Source of the DNA: Mesorhizobium sp. M3A.F.Ca.ET.080.04.2.1
GTDB taxonomy: Bacteria > Pseudomonadota > Alphaproteobacteria > Rhizobiales > Rhizobiaceae
DNA length: 64,000 nucleotides
Assembly (NCBI RefSeq): GCF_003952525.1
Contig: NZ_CP034451.1
Location: 4,998,501 to 5,062,500 of the forward strand
Direction of reading: 5' to 3'
The position numbers and the translations under genes were made by a program. Numbering within the stretch: the stretch's first letter is position 1; each line of letters begins with the position of its first letter. The notes beneath the pieces were generated by a model. That model was not told where the DNA came from and searched no databases. It saw nothing but the letters and a program-made list of their open reading frames with translations. Positions 25,700 to 34,251 of this stretch are shown in pieces.

Positions 25700-26703
25700 C
25701 AGATGCCTTTTGCCAGTTTCGCCACCACGTCGCGCACGGAGGTGCCTTCGGCGCGGGCGGCGAATGTCAGCGCCATACGATGCTGCAGCACCGGTTCGGC
25801 GAGCGCCCGGATGTCGTCCACCGACGGTGCCAGCCTGCCATCATACAGGGCGCGGGCGCGGGCGCACAGGGTCAGCGCCTGGCTGGCGCGCGGCCCAGGA
25901 CCCCAGGCGACGTGCCTGTCGGTATCGGCATTGCCCTGGCCCGGACGGGCCGAGCGAACCAGCTTGAGGATCGCTTCGACGACGCTTTCCGGCACCGGCA
26001 TGCGGCGGATCAGAGTTTGGATCTCCTTGAGCCGCGCCGGCTGCAGCACATTGCCGGCCCTGGCCTCGTCGACACCCGTGGTCTCGAGCAGGATGCGGCG
26101 CTCGGCGTCGATCTCCGGATAGAGGATGTCGACCTGCATCAGGAAACGGTCGAGCTGGGCTTCAGGCAGCGGATAGGTGCCTTCCTGCTCCAGCGGGTTC
26201 TGCGTCGCCAGCACATGGAAGGGCGAGGGCAGGTCGTGGCGCGCGCCGGCGATGGTGACGTGATACTCCTGCATCGACTGCAGGAGCGCCGACTGGGTGC
26301 GCGGCGAAGCGCGGTTGATCTCGTCCGCCATCAGCAATTGCGCGAAGATCGGCCCGGAAATGAAGCGGAAGGAGCGCTTGCCGAACTCGTCCTGCTCCAT
26401 CACCTCGGATCCCAGAATGTCCGACGGCATCAGGTCGGGGGTGAACTGGATGCGGCGGGAATCGAGACCGAGCACGATGCCAAGCGTCTCCACCAGCTTG
26501 GTCTTGGCGAGGCCCGGCACGCCCACCAGCAGCGCGTGGCCGCCGGCAAGAAGCGCCACCAGCGTGCGCTCGACGACGGCTTCCTGGCCGAAGATCACCC
26601 GCCCGACGGCATCGCGAACCTTCGAGATGTCGGCCAGCGCCTTTTCGGCCTGGTCGATCATGGCCTTTTCGCTCATCGGGCTTTCCTTGATCATCACGCT
26701 CAT
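25699..26703 (-). CDS. MoxR-family AAA+ ATPase
   Basis: A 334-residue ATPase. Walker A is GVPGLAKTK (a MoxR-type variant), Walker B LLMADEINRASP, and sensor/arginine-finger regions follow (ATQNPLEQEGTYPLPEAQLDRF). MoxR proteins act as chaperones for maturation of membrane or cofactor-containing complexes. First gene of the operon that continues with DUF58, DUF4159 and a vWA-like membrane protein. The ATG at 26703 has AAGGAT upstream; a second start nine codons later also has a fair ribosome site. Divergent from the DUF1285 gene. Confidence 0.92.
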   Translation of the reverse strand: MSVMIKESPMSEKAMIDQAEKALADISKVRDAVGRVIFGQEAVVERTLVALLAGGHALLVGVPGLAKTKLVETLGIVLGLDSRRIQFTPDLMPSDILGSEVMEQDEFGKRSFRFISGPIFAQLLMADEINRASPRTQSALLQSMQEYHVTIAGARHDLPSPFHVLATQNPLEQEGTYPLPEAQLDRFLMQVDILYPEIDAERRILLETTGVDEARAGNVLQPARLKEIQTLIRRMPVPESVVEAILKLVRSARPGQGNADTDRHVAWGPGPRASQALTLCARARALYDGRLAPSVDDIRALAEPVLQHRMALTFAARAEGTSVRDVVAKLAKGI

Positions 26704-26856
26704 GCCGTTGATCCTTGTGGTTGGAAATACCGGCCCGCATTCTCAAGGTCGCAGAATGCCGCGATTCGGTCTCGCCTGGCGTCTGGGTTTGAACTTAAAT
26801 CACAGACTTGGGCTGACAAGGCTGACAAGCGGGACAACAGTGACTATTTCGTGACG

Positions 26857-27501
26857 ATGACCGATCAATCCCGACATCGCGAACAGGGCCTGGGCGAGCA
26901 AAGCCTGATTGGCGCCACCGAGGCGCGTGGGCTGGAAGCGCTGATCTCGCGGGCGGCCCGGGCCGGCAAGGGACCGGCTCCGGTGGAGCGCTGGAATCCC
27001 GAGTTCTGCGGCGATCTCGACATGGAAATCAAGGCCGACGGCACCTGGTTCTATCTCGGCACGCCGATCGGGCGCATGCCGCTGGTGCAGCTCTTCTCCA
27101 GCGTGCTGCGCAAGGACGCAGACGGGAAAACCTATCTGGTGACCCCGGTGGAGCGCGTCGGCATCCGCGTCGCCGACGCGCCGTTCATTGCCGTCGAGAT
27201 GAACGTTTCGGGAGTTGGCGACGGCCAGGTCATCACCTTCCGCACCAATGTCGGTGATGTCGTCCAGGCCGGCCCGGGCCATCCGCTGCGGTTCGTCGAC
27301 GAGGACGCGACCGGCGGGCTGAAACCCTATGTCCTGGTGCGCGGGCGCCTTGAAGCGCTGGTGGCCAGACCGGTGATGTACGAACTCGTCGAGCACGGCG
27401 AGGAAATCGATATTGGCGGCAGGACCATGTTTGCCGTCCGCTCCGGTGGCGAGGTCTATCCGATCATGCCGGCCGAGAAGCTCAGGCGGCTGAGCGCGTG
27501 A
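26857..27501 (+). CDS. DUF1285 family protein
   Basis: A 214-residue protein fitting the DUF1285 family: VERWNPEFCGDLDMEIKADGTWFYLGTPIGR is the conserved opening, followed by LVQLFSSVLRKDADGKTYLVTPVE. Crystal structures of relatives exist but no function is established to my knowledge. No signal peptide. I chose the ATG at 26857. Its stop overlaps the start of the Nudix gene (TGATG), so it is the first gene of a three-gene operon with a CoA-type Nudix hydrolase and the CCA-adding enzyme. Confidence 0.88.
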   Translation: MTDQSRHREQGLGEQSLIGATEARGLEALISRAARAGKGPAPVERWNPEFCGDLDMEIKADGTWFYLGTPIGRMPLVQLFSSVLRKDADGKTYLVTPVERVGIRVADAPFIAVEMNVSGVGDGQVITFRTNVGDVVQAGPGHPLRFVDEDATGGLKPYVLVRGRLEALVARPVMYELVEHGEEIDIGGRTMFAVRSGGEVYPIMPAEKLRRLSA

Positions 27502-28133
27502 TGGACCAGATGGCGCCAATGCCGTTCTCGATCGCGGATTTTCGCGTCCGCGTCGCGGCGCAGGCCGAGGCGCAAACCGGCGACGAGTTCGGCGACCACC
27601 GCTTCAATCCCGGTCACCCAAGGCTCAAGCACATAAAGCCACTGCGCGATGCCGCGGTGCTGATCCCGGTGGTCGATCATGCCGACGGCGCCACCGTGCT
27701 GCTGACCAAGCGGGCCGAGAGGTTGCGCAGCCATTCGGGGCAGGTGGCCTTTCCCGGGGGCACGATCGATCCGACAGACCCCGGGCCGGAGGCGGCGGCG
27801 CTGCGCGAGACCTTCGAGGAGATCGGTCTCGACCGTGCTCATGTCGAGATCATCGGCCGCATGCCGGACTATGTCTCGGGGAGCGGCTACCGCATCGTTC
27901 CGGTGCTTTCGGTGGTGCGCCCGGGGTTTTCCCTGACGCTCAATGCCGATGAGGTCGACGCCGTCTTCGAAGTGCCGCTTCGCTTCCTGATGGATCCCGC
28001 CAATCACGCTCGCGACAGCCGCATGTGGAACGATCTCGAATGGTTCTTCTACGAGATGCCCTATGGCGGCCAGCGCATCTGGGGCGTGACCGCGGGCATC
28101 ATTCGCACGCTCTACGAAAGGCTTTATGGGTGA
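27501..28133 (+). CDS. CoA pyrophosphatase-type Nudix hydrolase
   Basis: A 210-residue Nudix protein. The sequence LRSHSGQVAFPGGTIDPTD is the extra motif typical of CoA/NADH-type Nudix enzymes, directly before the Nudix box ending AALRETFEEIGL. These enzymes cleave CoA or related dinucleotides to limit oxidised or unwanted forms. The start overlaps the DUF1285 stop by one base; a GTG one codon earlier is also possible. The stop overlaps the next start (GTGA), so the operon is translationally coupled. Confidence 0.9.
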   Translation: MDQMAPMPFSIADFRVRVAAQAEAQTGDEFGDHRFNPGHPRLKHIKPLRDAAVLIPVVDHADGATVLLTKRAERLRSHSGQVAFPGGTIDPTDPGPEAAALRETFEEIGLDRAHVEIIGRMPDYVSGSGYRIVPVLSVVRPGFSLTLNADEVDAVFEVPLRFLMDPANHARDSRMWNDLEWFFYEMPYGGQRIWGVTAGIIRTLYERLYG

Positions 28134-29398
28134 GCGCCACGGTATCTCTTTCAGGCAGGGCAGACTGGCTCGGCGAAAAGCACCTGCAGCGACTGCTTGG
28201 GGCGCTGAAGGAGGGTGGCGAGGAGGCGCGCGTGGCCGGCGGGGCGGTGCGCAACGCACTGATCGGCCAGCCGGTGGCAGACATCGACATTGCCACGACG
28301 ACAGTGCCGCAAGAGACAATCCGACGCGCCGAGGCGGCAGGGTTCAAGACGGTGCCGACCGGGATCGAGCATGGCACGATCACGGCGATCGGCGGCGGCA
28401 AGGCCTACGAGGTCACGACGCTCAGGGCCGATGTCGAGACCGATGGCCGCAGGGCGAAGGTGATCTTCGGGCGCGACTGGAAGCTTGACGCCGAGCGGCG
28501 CGACTTCACCATCAACGCGCTCTATGCCGAAGCCGACGGGACGGTCGTCGACCATGTCGGCGGCGTCGCCGATATCGAGGCGCGGCGGCTGCGTTTCATC
28601 GGCGATGCGGAAGCGCGCATCCGCGAGGATTACCTGCGCATTCTGCGCTTCTTCCGCTTTTTTGCCTGGTATGGCGACGGTCGGCCCGATGCCGAGGGCC
28701 TAAAGGCCTGCGCCAGGCTGAAGGACGGACTGAGCCGGCTTTCGGCCGAGCGCGTCTGGTCGGAGCTGAAGAAGCTGTTTTCGGCACCCGATCCCTCGCG
28801 CGCCCTGTTGTGGATGCGCCAGGCGGGCGTTCTCTCTGCCGTTCTGCCAGAGAGCGAGAAATGGGGCATCGATGCCATACACGGGCTGGTAAGGACCGAG
28901 AAGGACCTGGCCTGGCCGGCCGATCCGCTGCTCAGGCTGGAAGCCATCGTCCCGCCCGATGCCGCGCGCATGAGGACGCTCGGCGAACGGCTGCGATTTT
29001 CGAAGGACGAGATCGAACGCCTGCGGCGTTGGGCGCTGACCGTTGCGCCGGACTCCAGGACGACCGAAACGGAACTGGCAAAGAAGCTCTACTTCGGTGA
29101 CCCGGGTGGGTTTATCGACCGGCTGAGGCTTGCGCTGGCGTCCGCGCGATCACGTGCCGTCGAGGACAATCAGGCGATGATGGAAGCGGGCGGCTTGTCG
29201 CGCCAGCTCGCTTTCGCCCGGAAATGGGCGAGGCCGGTGTTTCCGGTCAAGGGTGCCGACCTGACGGCGCTCGGCGCGTCGCCCGGCCCGAAGCTCGGCG
29301 CCACCTTGAAGAATCTCGAAAAGGAATGGGTCGAGTCGGGCTTCGCGCTGGGGCGCGACGCGCTGCTCGAACGCGCCGCACAGGCACTTGGAACGTAA
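28130..29398 (+). CDS. cca: CCA-adding enzyme / poly(A) polymerase family nucleotidyltransferase
   Basis: A 422-residue class II tRNA nucleotidyltransferase. The head domain has RVAGGAVRNALIG and the metal-binding DIDIAT; the neck has RRDFTINALYAE and REDYLRILRFFRF, the two family signatures. It builds or repairs the 3' CCA of tRNA. I chose GTG at 28130, which overlaps the Nudix stop by four bases and removes a non-homologous 35-residue extension. The alphaproteobacterial version is commonly encoded just after a CoA-type Nudix gene, as here. Confidence 0.92.
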   Translation: MSATVSLSGRADWLGEKHLQRLLGALKEGGEEARVAGGAVRNALIGQPVADIDIATTTVPQETIRRAEAAGFKTVPTGIEHGTITAIGGGKAYEVTTLRADVETDGRRAKVIFGRDWKLDAERRDFTINALYAEADGTVVDHVGGVADIEARRLRFIGDAEARIREDYLRILRFFRFFAWYGDGRPDAEGLKACARLKDGLSRLSAERVWSELKKLFSAPDPSRALLWMRQAGVLSAVLPESEKWGIDAIHGLVRTEKDLAWPADPLLRLEAIVPPDAARMRTLGERLRFSKDEIERLRRWALTVAPDSRTTETELAKKLYFGDPGGFIDRLRLALASARSRAVEDNQAMMEAGGLSRQLAFARKWARPVFPVKGADLTALGASPGPKLGATLKNLEKEWVESGFALGRDALLERAAQALGT

Positions 29399-29451
29399 CG
29401 CTATTCCCAGCCGGACCGCGTCATGGCGGATCGGCCTGGCGCGGCATCTTC

Positions 29452-30438
29452 CTACTTGATCGACACCGGAGCCAGGGCACGCGAAAGGCTTGCTTCGCCC
29501 TTGCCGTAGATCGAGGGGTTATAGTTGGCCAGCGTGTCCGTACGGGCCGTTTTGAGCAGGTCATTGGTGATCTGAGTGGCCGTCGCGCTGGTGAACTTGC
29601 TGCCGATGATGGCGGCGTAGCCGGCTATGATGGGCGCGGCGAAGGACGTGCCATAGAGGCCGGTCTTGCTGCCGTCGACGCCGACCACCAGGAAGTGGCT
29701 CTGCACGAGCGGGTTGGAACCGGCATAGTTCGAATACCAGGCGAGCTGGGCCGGGTTGGCCGTCGTGCCGTTCGTGGACAGCGCGCCGACGAAGATCGCC
29801 GAGGCCTTTCCGACCAGGGCGATGTCGAGATAGTCCTGCTGGCCGCCCGTGATGCCGCCGACGGCGACCGAGTCGTTGCCGGCCGCCTTCGCGACTACGG
29901 CTTTCCCATTGGTGGCGTAGGAGATGATTGAAGACTCCTCCGGGCTCCACCTGATCTGACTGACGCTGTAGCCGGCCTTGGCATACATGCCGTAGCTAAG
30001 GTTCAGCACGTTCAGCCCCGGCGCCAGCGTGACGGCCGAATTGGTGCTGAAGTCCTTCGATTTGATGGTCGCCAGGGGAGCAATCATGCTTGCTTCCTCG
30101 CGGGTCCATTCGCCATGCCGCTGATACTGCGTGCCGAGGCCGAGATTGCCGCTGAAGCGCGAGCTGCTGGAGAAGTCGTCGACGACGGTGATCGTAACGC
30201 CCTTGCCCTTGTAGCCGGCGGCCCAGGCGGCGCCGACATCAGGGCTCATCCAGCCTTGCACGGCCTGCGTCGTCGCGGTTGGTACCGTGGCGCTCAGGCA
30301 TATGGCCTGATCGGACTGACCGCCGTTGCAAATCGCAGACAGCGGGTCCGGACCGAGCTTATCATCCGCCATCGCCATCGATGCCGGCAGCAGGGCCAGA
30401 GCTACGGCGACGCCCAACTTCCAAGGATTGCACGGCAT
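29452..30438 (-). CDS. Secreted subtilase-family (S8) peptidase
   Basis: A 328-residue protein. Residues 1-25 are a signal peptide (MPCNPWKLGVAVALALLPASMAMA). The subtilase triad is mostly visible: Asp in VTITVVDDFSSS, His in QYQRHGEWTREE, Ser in YGTSFAAPIIAGY. The His motif is unusual: the normal HGTHVAG-type helix is replaced by HGEWTREEASMIAP, so activity or specificity may differ. The oxyanion Asn could be in KAAGNDSVAVG. I chose the ATG at 30438 because GGAG lies seven bases upstream. A barrel-like secreted protein is encoded directly upstream on the same strand. Single-domain form without a propeptide I can recognise. Confidence 0.85.
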   Translation of the reverse strand: MPCNPWKLGVAVALALLPASMAMADDKLGPDPLSAICNGGQSDQAICLSATVPTATTQAVQGWMSPDVGAAWAAGYKGKGVTITVVDDFSSSSRFSGNLGLGTQYQRHGEWTREEASMIAPLATIKSKDFSTNSAVTLAPGLNVLNLSYGMYAKAGYSVSQIRWSPEESSIISYATNGKAVVAKAAGNDSVAVGGITGGQQDYLDIALVGKASAIFVGALSTNGTTANPAQLAWYSNYAGSNPLVQSHFLVVGVDGSKTGLYGTSFAAPIIAGYAAIIGSKFTSATATQITNDLLKTARTDTLANYNPSIYGKGEASLSRALAPVSIK

Positions 30439-30516
30439 GTTCTTACTCCAGATCAAGACAAGAGCCAGGACGGATGATCGCGAATTTCGGCGGCTGCTCT
30501 CACGCGCGCGCCCCGA

Positions 30517-31095
30517 TCAGAACGTAACACGGTAGTTGAGCCAGAGACGCTGGGTCTCTGGTTTAGCGTTAACCAGATATTTCAAGGTCTCCTCGGGTGC
30601 CAACAGGCCGGCCGCGAGCCGACAGTTGACGTTGTAGGTGCCCGGATCGCCGTAATCGGCCTCGCACGACTTCTCGCTCAGATTGCCGCCGATGACCGTG
30701 GTGAAGGAGAAGGACAGAATGCTGTTGGCACTCGGATGCACCTGGGTAAGGAAGCCCAGCTTCAGGCTGGGCTCGATCCGATATTTCTCGCCTTCTTCGC
30801 CGGTGCCGAAACCCCACAGAATGCCGGTGTCCTCGGTGATCTGGGTAAGCAGGTCGACATGCATGTCGACCCAACTCGTGCGGTACCACTGGTTGAACGA
30901 GACCCAGCTCCCGTTCTGCAGCTCGTAGCCGCCGTTGCCTAGCCCTCTCGCCCTGTCACTGAGCCAAGAGCCCTGGTGGATGTCGACCAGCGATGTCGTG
31001 AATTCCTGGGCCGCTGCCGGAGACGCTGCAAGGAGCGCGCAGAGCAGAAGCGCCACCACGCTGAACCTGTCCCGACTGCCGTGCCTTTCGCGCAT
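30517..31095 (-). CDS. Secreted, probable small outer-membrane beta-barrel protein
   Basis: A 192-residue protein with a signal peptide (about residues 1-29, ending AAAQ). The mature part alternates hydrophobic and polar residues in several stretches (WVSFNQWYRTSWVDMHVDL, YRIEPSLKLGFLTQV, SILSFSFTTVIGG) and ends in phenylalanine (LWLNYRVTF), the usual C-terminal mark of outer-membrane barrels. Two cysteines (SCEADYGDPGTYNVNC) could form an exposed disulfide loop. It is encoded 78 bases upstream of the S8 protease on the same strand, so the two are likely co-expressed. I recognise no named family. Confidence 0.7.
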   Translation of the reverse strand: MRERHGSRDRFSVVALLLCALLAASPAAAQEFTTSLVDIHQGSWLSDRARGLGNGGYELQNGSWVSFNQWYRTSWVDMHVDLLTQITEDTGILWGFGTGEEGEKYRIEPSLKLGFLTQVHPSANSILSFSFTTVIGGNLSEKSCEADYGDPGTYNVNCRLAAGLLAPEETLKYLVNAKPETQRLWLNYRVTF

Positions 31096-31368
31096 CCGCG
31101 AAAATACCTCGCCTCTCTGTCTCCGGGTCAGCGCCTGGATGGCGAGGGGCTTCTCGGGTGGCCCGGTGCAGCCGGATTATTGGTCCGACGATCGCACGGC
31201 CTAGTTACCGCGAGGTTTATTTAGCGGGCTGAAATATGATTTGAGCGGGTTGCCGGGCTAAAATCCGCCCTCGGGTATCCGCTCGCCAACATAGCGCTGA
31301 CGGCGGGCACAACGTCAGGCGCCGACGGGGGCTGCCGCCGCTGGCAGGCGGTGACGCAGGCGGGAAAT

Positions 31369-31554
31369 CTAAGCCGCGTCGCGGACCTTCTGGATGCGCG
31401 AGCGGATCGCCTCGATCATCGTCTCGCGAATAATCGTTTCGCCATGTGTCTCACGCAAATGCTCCACTGCGCGGCGCATGACCTCCGCCTCCTCCTCGGC
31501 GCGCGTATGCCATTCACAGCCCGGGACGAGCGATCCGCACTGGAATTCCTTCAT
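31369..31554 (-). CDS. DUF1059 family small protein
   Basis: A 61-residue protein beginning MKEFQCGSLVPGCEWHTRAE, the typical start of DUF1059 proteins, with two conserved cysteines (C6, C13) and a histidine after the second that together look like a metal-binding knuckle. The rest is one charged helix. AAAGGAAAG lies just before the ATG. Function unknown in the family. Confidence 0.85.
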   Translation of the reverse strand: MKEFQCGSLVPGCEWHTRAEEEAEVMRRAVEHLRETHGETIIRETMIEAIRSRIQKVRDAA

Positions 31555-31614
31555 GGGCTTTCCTTTCCTCGCTTCGAAGCGGCCCAGATCTGACCGGCTC
31601 CAGCTATCAGTCGT

Positions 31615-31666
31615 TCATGCAATCCCCGCGCGGAAACCGGTGCGCACTTTGCTGGAATTGCTCAGG
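31615..31666. repeat. Dispersed rhizobial palindrome (copy 2 of 4)
   Basis: A sequence running from TCATGCAATCCCC to CTGGAATTGCTCAGG matches the repeats at 19421, 52245 and 63836, in the same orientation as the first two. It lies in the gap between the DUF1344 and DUF1059 genes. Confidence 0.6.
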
Positions 31667-31748
31667 TGGACAACAATAACACATGCCGCCGGTTTCGGTT
31701 GCATCGAAAGCCAAACGGCAAATCGCCATTCTTGGGCTGCATTCGAAC

Positions 31749-31779
31749 GGAAGGCGGAGCTGTTGCTGCTCCGCCTTCC
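31749..31779 (-). terminator. Perfect 12-bp hairpin after the DUF1344 gene
   Basis: GGAAGGCGGAGC (31749-31760) pairs perfectly with GCTCCGCCTTCC (31768-31779) around a seven-base loop. It lies 45 bases past the DUF1344 stop on the minus strand. There is no T-tract in that direction, so it may stabilise the mRNA end rather than terminate strictly by itself. Confidence 0.6.
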
Positions 31780-31823
31780 TTGCTGCCTGAGAACGATAGA
31801 ATCTGCTCGTGAAGAGCAGGACG

Positions 31824-32084
31824 TCATTTCATGATCTTGACGGCCTCGGCGATCTTGTTCTTGCCGCTTTTGTCCCAGGAAACGCGCACCTTCTCACCCG
31901 TCTGGATGCCAGGATCCTTGAAGTCCTTGGACAGGGTGAAGGTCGACCCGTCGTCCAGAACCAGGCTCATGGCCGTTCCATCAAAGCTCTTTACCGTTCC
32001 GGTGGTGTGCTTGACCGCCGCGAACGCGGCGCCACTGGAGGCGAGAAAGGCAGCGGCTGCTGCCGTCACAATAAGCTTGCGCAT
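31824..32084 (-). CDS. DUF1344 family exported protein
   Basis: An 86-residue protein: signal peptide MRKLIVTAAAAAFLASSGAAFA, then a small beta-rich domain (KHTTGTVKSFDGTAMSLVLDDGSTFTL) that fits DUF1344, ending KIAEAVKIMK. Probably a periplasmic OB-like fold of unknown role, common in rhizobia. AGGAG lies nine bases upstream of the chosen ATG (32084-32082); an ATG two codons earlier is also possible. Confidence 0.82.
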   Translation of the reverse strand: MRKLIVTAAAAAFLASSGAAFAAVKHTTGTVKSFDGTAMSLVLDDGSTFTLSKDFKDPGIQTGEKVRVSWDKSGKNKIAEAVKIMK

Positions 32085-32163
32085 TGGCATGCTCTCCTGG
32101 AAATGCGGGCACCCGTTTGGCAAGGCACCCCTCTCTATCAGGGTCGTCCGGTCGCGTCGGGTC

Positions 32164-32200
32164 GCGGCCTGTGAGAGTTCATGATTCTCACTCCGGCCGC
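32164..32200. repeat. Nested palindrome between hemF and the DUF1344 gene
   Basis: Outer arms GCGGCC and GGCCGC enclose inner arms GTGAGA and TCTCAC, with TCATGA at the centre. It could end hemF transcription (it lies 144 bases past the hemF stop) or serve as an operator for the DUF1344 gene. Confidence 0.5.
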
Positions 32201-32343
32201 CGGCGCTTCCCGACCCGCCAACGTTAAATAACTCAATTTTTTCAAAAGGATATTAGACGAAAAAGAAATCATCCCCGCCACATTGCCCGCCAAGATTCGG
32301 CGAATGGGACATCAATGAGGCCAGCCTTCGATTCACCAGATTG

Positions 32344-33258
32344 TTACGGCCACTTTACCTCCGGCGGCAGGCTGGACAGGATCGATGCGACATTGCCACC
32401 GGTCTTCAGGCCGAAGATGGTGCCGCGATCGTGAAGCAAGTTGAATTCGACGTAGCGGCCGCGGCGGATCAACTGTTCGTCGCGTTCGCCATCGGTCCAG
32501 TTGTCGTTGAAATTGGCCCGCACCAGGTGTGAATAGACGACGAGGAAGGAACGGCCGACGTCCTGGACGAAGTTGAAATCGGCATCCCAGCCGCCCTTGT
32601 CCTCGTCCGAGTGCAGCCAGTCGAAAAAGATGCCGCCGATGCCGCGCGGCTCGTCGCGATGCGGCAGGAAGAAGTACTCGTCGCACCATGCCTTGTAGCT
32701 CTCGTAGTCGGCGACTGCGGCGTTCTTCTCGCAGGCGAATCTCATGGCGCGATGGAAAGCCAGCGTGTCCGGATCGTCCTGAGTGCGGCGCCGGTCGAGA
32801 ACCGGCGTCAGGTCTGCGCCGCCGCCAAACCACTGGCGCGTGGTGACAACCATGCGCGTGTTCATGTGCACGGCCGGCACGTTTGGGTTCCAGGGGTGCG
32901 CAATCAGCGAAATGCCGCTCGCCCAGAAGCGCGGATCCTCCTCGGCGCCGGGAATCTGGTTCCTGAATTCGGGCGAGAACTCGCCATGAACCGTCGAGGT
33001 GTGCACGCCGACCTTCTCGAAGACGCGGCCGTGCATCATCGACATCGTGCCGCCGCCGCCCTTGCCTTCGTCGCGCTCCCACGGCGTCTTCTCGAAACGA
33101 CCTGGCGACCATGAGGATTGCGGCCCTTGAAGCTCCTCTTCGATCTGCTCGAACGTGCCGCAGATGCGCTCGCGCAGCGCCTCGAACCAGAGGCGGGCCT
33201 TCATCTTCTTCTGTTCGATGTCGGCCGGCAGCTCCGGGGGAAGGTCACGTCGTTGCAA
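32344..33258 (-). CDS. hemF: Oxygen-dependent coproporphyrinogen III oxidase
   Basis: A 304-residue HemF, which decarboxylates coproporphyrinogen III to protoporphyrinogen IX using oxygen. Family blocks are plain: [54 protein letters not shown], and [18 protein letters not shown] near the end. I chose a TTG start at 33258-33256, with GGAG six bases upstream, because it gives the usual N-terminus ([10 protein letters not shown]); an ATG at 33294 is the alternative and adds 12 residues. Heme made here would serve the cytochromes in this window. Divergent from the small gene at 33381. Confidence 0.93.
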   Translation of the reverse strand: MQRRDLPPELPADIEQKKMKARLWFEALRERICGTFEQIEEELQGPQSSWSPGRFEKTPWERDEGKGGGGTMSMMHGRVFEKVGVHTSTVHGEFSPEFRNQIPGAEEDPRFWASGISLIAHPWNPNVPAVHMNTRMVVTTRQWFGGGADLTPVLDRRRTQDDPDTLAFHRAMRFACEKNAAVADYESYKAWCDEYFFLPHRDEPRGIGGIFFDWLHSDEDKGGWDADFNFVQDVGRSFLVVYSHLVRANFNDNWTDGERDEQLIRRGRYVEFNLLHDRGTIFGLKTGGNVASILSSLPPEVKWP

Positions 33259-33380
33259 TTCTTTCTCCAGTCGCAGGCACCACTTGCCTGACAAATGACT
33301 CGTTTTTTCCGCGCGCGATCCCTAATCTCTTAAGGGCAAGGGTCAAGTCCTGTCTGACCAAGCTGCAAGGAGTTTCCTTC

Positions 33381-33638
33381 GTGCGCGCGCCGGCAAGACC
33401 GCCGCTGGATGGACTGAAGAAGAGGCTGGAGCGCTCGCGTGCCGAGCGCGAAGGGCAGCCTCGCGATGGATTCCTGCGCGAGACCTTCGTGCTGCCCCGA
33501 CCGGCGGCGCGGCTCAAGGCGAAGGAATGGTTCGAGCGCTTCCCCAAGCAAGCTTACTGGACCGAGATCGAGAGCTGGTTCGAACGGCCGGGCGACGTCA
33601 TCGAATTCACCATGCGGCGGCTGCCGGCGGCGGATTAA
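33381..33638 (+). CDS. Conserved-looking small hypothetical protein
   Basis: An 85-residue basic protein starting with GTG (VRAPARPPLDGLKKRLER), with AAGGAG eight bases upstream. The C-terminal half (RLKAKEWFERFPKQAYWTEIESWFERPGDVIEFTMRRLP) is well structured, rich in aromatic residues, and looks like real protein. No signal peptide. I do not recognise the family. Its stop TAA overlaps the first bases of a long palindromic repeat at 33637. Confidence 0.65.
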   Translation: MRAPARPPLDGLKKRLERSRAEREGQPRDGFLRETFVLPRPAARLKAKEWFERFPKQAYWTEIESWFERPGDVIEFTMRRLPAAD

Positions 33639-33778
33639 GGCGCGTTGAGATTCAGGTCAGACCGGCCTGCAAATGGCGGTTTCCTGCGCTCCGGTGCTCA
33701 CGTACGAAAAGTACGCTCCGCTCCGGTTCTCGAAACCACCATTTTCGACTCGGCCTGACCTGAATCTCAACGCGCCTT
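33637..33778. repeat. Long palindromic element, family A copy 1
   Basis: A perfect 24-bp inverted repeat forms the ends (33637-33660 and 33755-33778, AAGGCGCGTTGAGATT... and its complement). The arms continue imperfectly for about 22 more bases (CAAATGGCGGTTTC against GAAACCACCATTTT), and the centre holds CGTAC-GAAAA-GTACG. The whole 142 bases can fold into one long hairpin. A diverged copy lies at 58524-58669; between the copies, the right arm CTCGGCCTGACCTGAATC and CGCTCCGCTCCGGTTCTC are identical. Both copies sit between convergent genes. No protein is encoded. Confidence 0.85.
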
Positions 33779-33790
33779 GGAGCTAGACCA

Positions 33791-34234
33791 TCAGCGTACC
33801 GCCAGCCGCCTTGCGCCCGTACCCTCTCGCGCCAGACGGTCTTCTTTGTTCCTGAGCGGGCATTTGTCGATCGACATGCAGCCGCAGCCGATACAGTCGG
33901 TCAGGCCGTCGCGCAGCTTCTTCAACTGGCTGATCTTGTGGTCGAGTCCGTCGCGCCAGGCCGTTGAAAGCAGATTCCAATCCTCGCGCGTCGGCGTACG
34001 CCCCTCGGGCAGCGACCCGAGCGCCGCGGCGATCTCGGCAAGCGAGATGCCGACCTCCTGGGCGACCCGGATGATCGCCACGCGCCGCAGCACGTCGCGG
34101 CCGTAGCGCCGCTGGTTGCCCGATGTCCGGTGGCTGCGGATCAGGCCGCGCGCTTCGTAGAAATGCAGCGCCGATACCGCGACGCCGCTGCGCATGGCCA
34201 CCTGGCCGACCGTCAATTCCTTTGCCGGAGTCAT
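33791..34234 (-). CDS. soxR: Redox-sensitive MerR-family activator SoxR
   Basis: A 147-residue SoxR. The MerR helix-turn-helix is at the N-terminus ([20 protein letters not shown]), a dimerisation helix follows, and the [2Fe-2S] motif [12 protein letters not shown] supplies C114, C117, C119 and C125. SoxR is activated by oxidation of this cluster, typically by redox-cycling compounds. Its own upstream region carries a near-consensus SoxR box at 34252-34269, so it is likely autoregulated. Convergent with the gene at 33381-33638 across a palindromic repeat. Confidence 0.93.
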   Translation of the reverse strand: MTPAKELTVGQVAMRSGVAVSALHFYEARGLIRSHRTSGNQRRYGRDVLRRVAIIRVAQEVGISLAEIAAALGSLPEGRTPTREDWNLLSTAWRDGLDHKISQLKKLRDGLTDCIGCGCMSIDKCPLRNKEDRLAREGTGARRLAVR

Positions 34235-34251
34235 TCGAATTTTCCGCTTGA

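Noticed and set aside
26809..26830. Short direct repeat GGCTGACAAG/GCTGACAAGC before the DUF1285 gene
   Set aside because: Only about ten bases repeated once; no clear role and easily chance.
33295..33380. Possible FNR-type anaerobox between hemF and its divergent neighbour
   Set aside because: I looked for TTGAT-N4-ATCAA and found nothing close to it.
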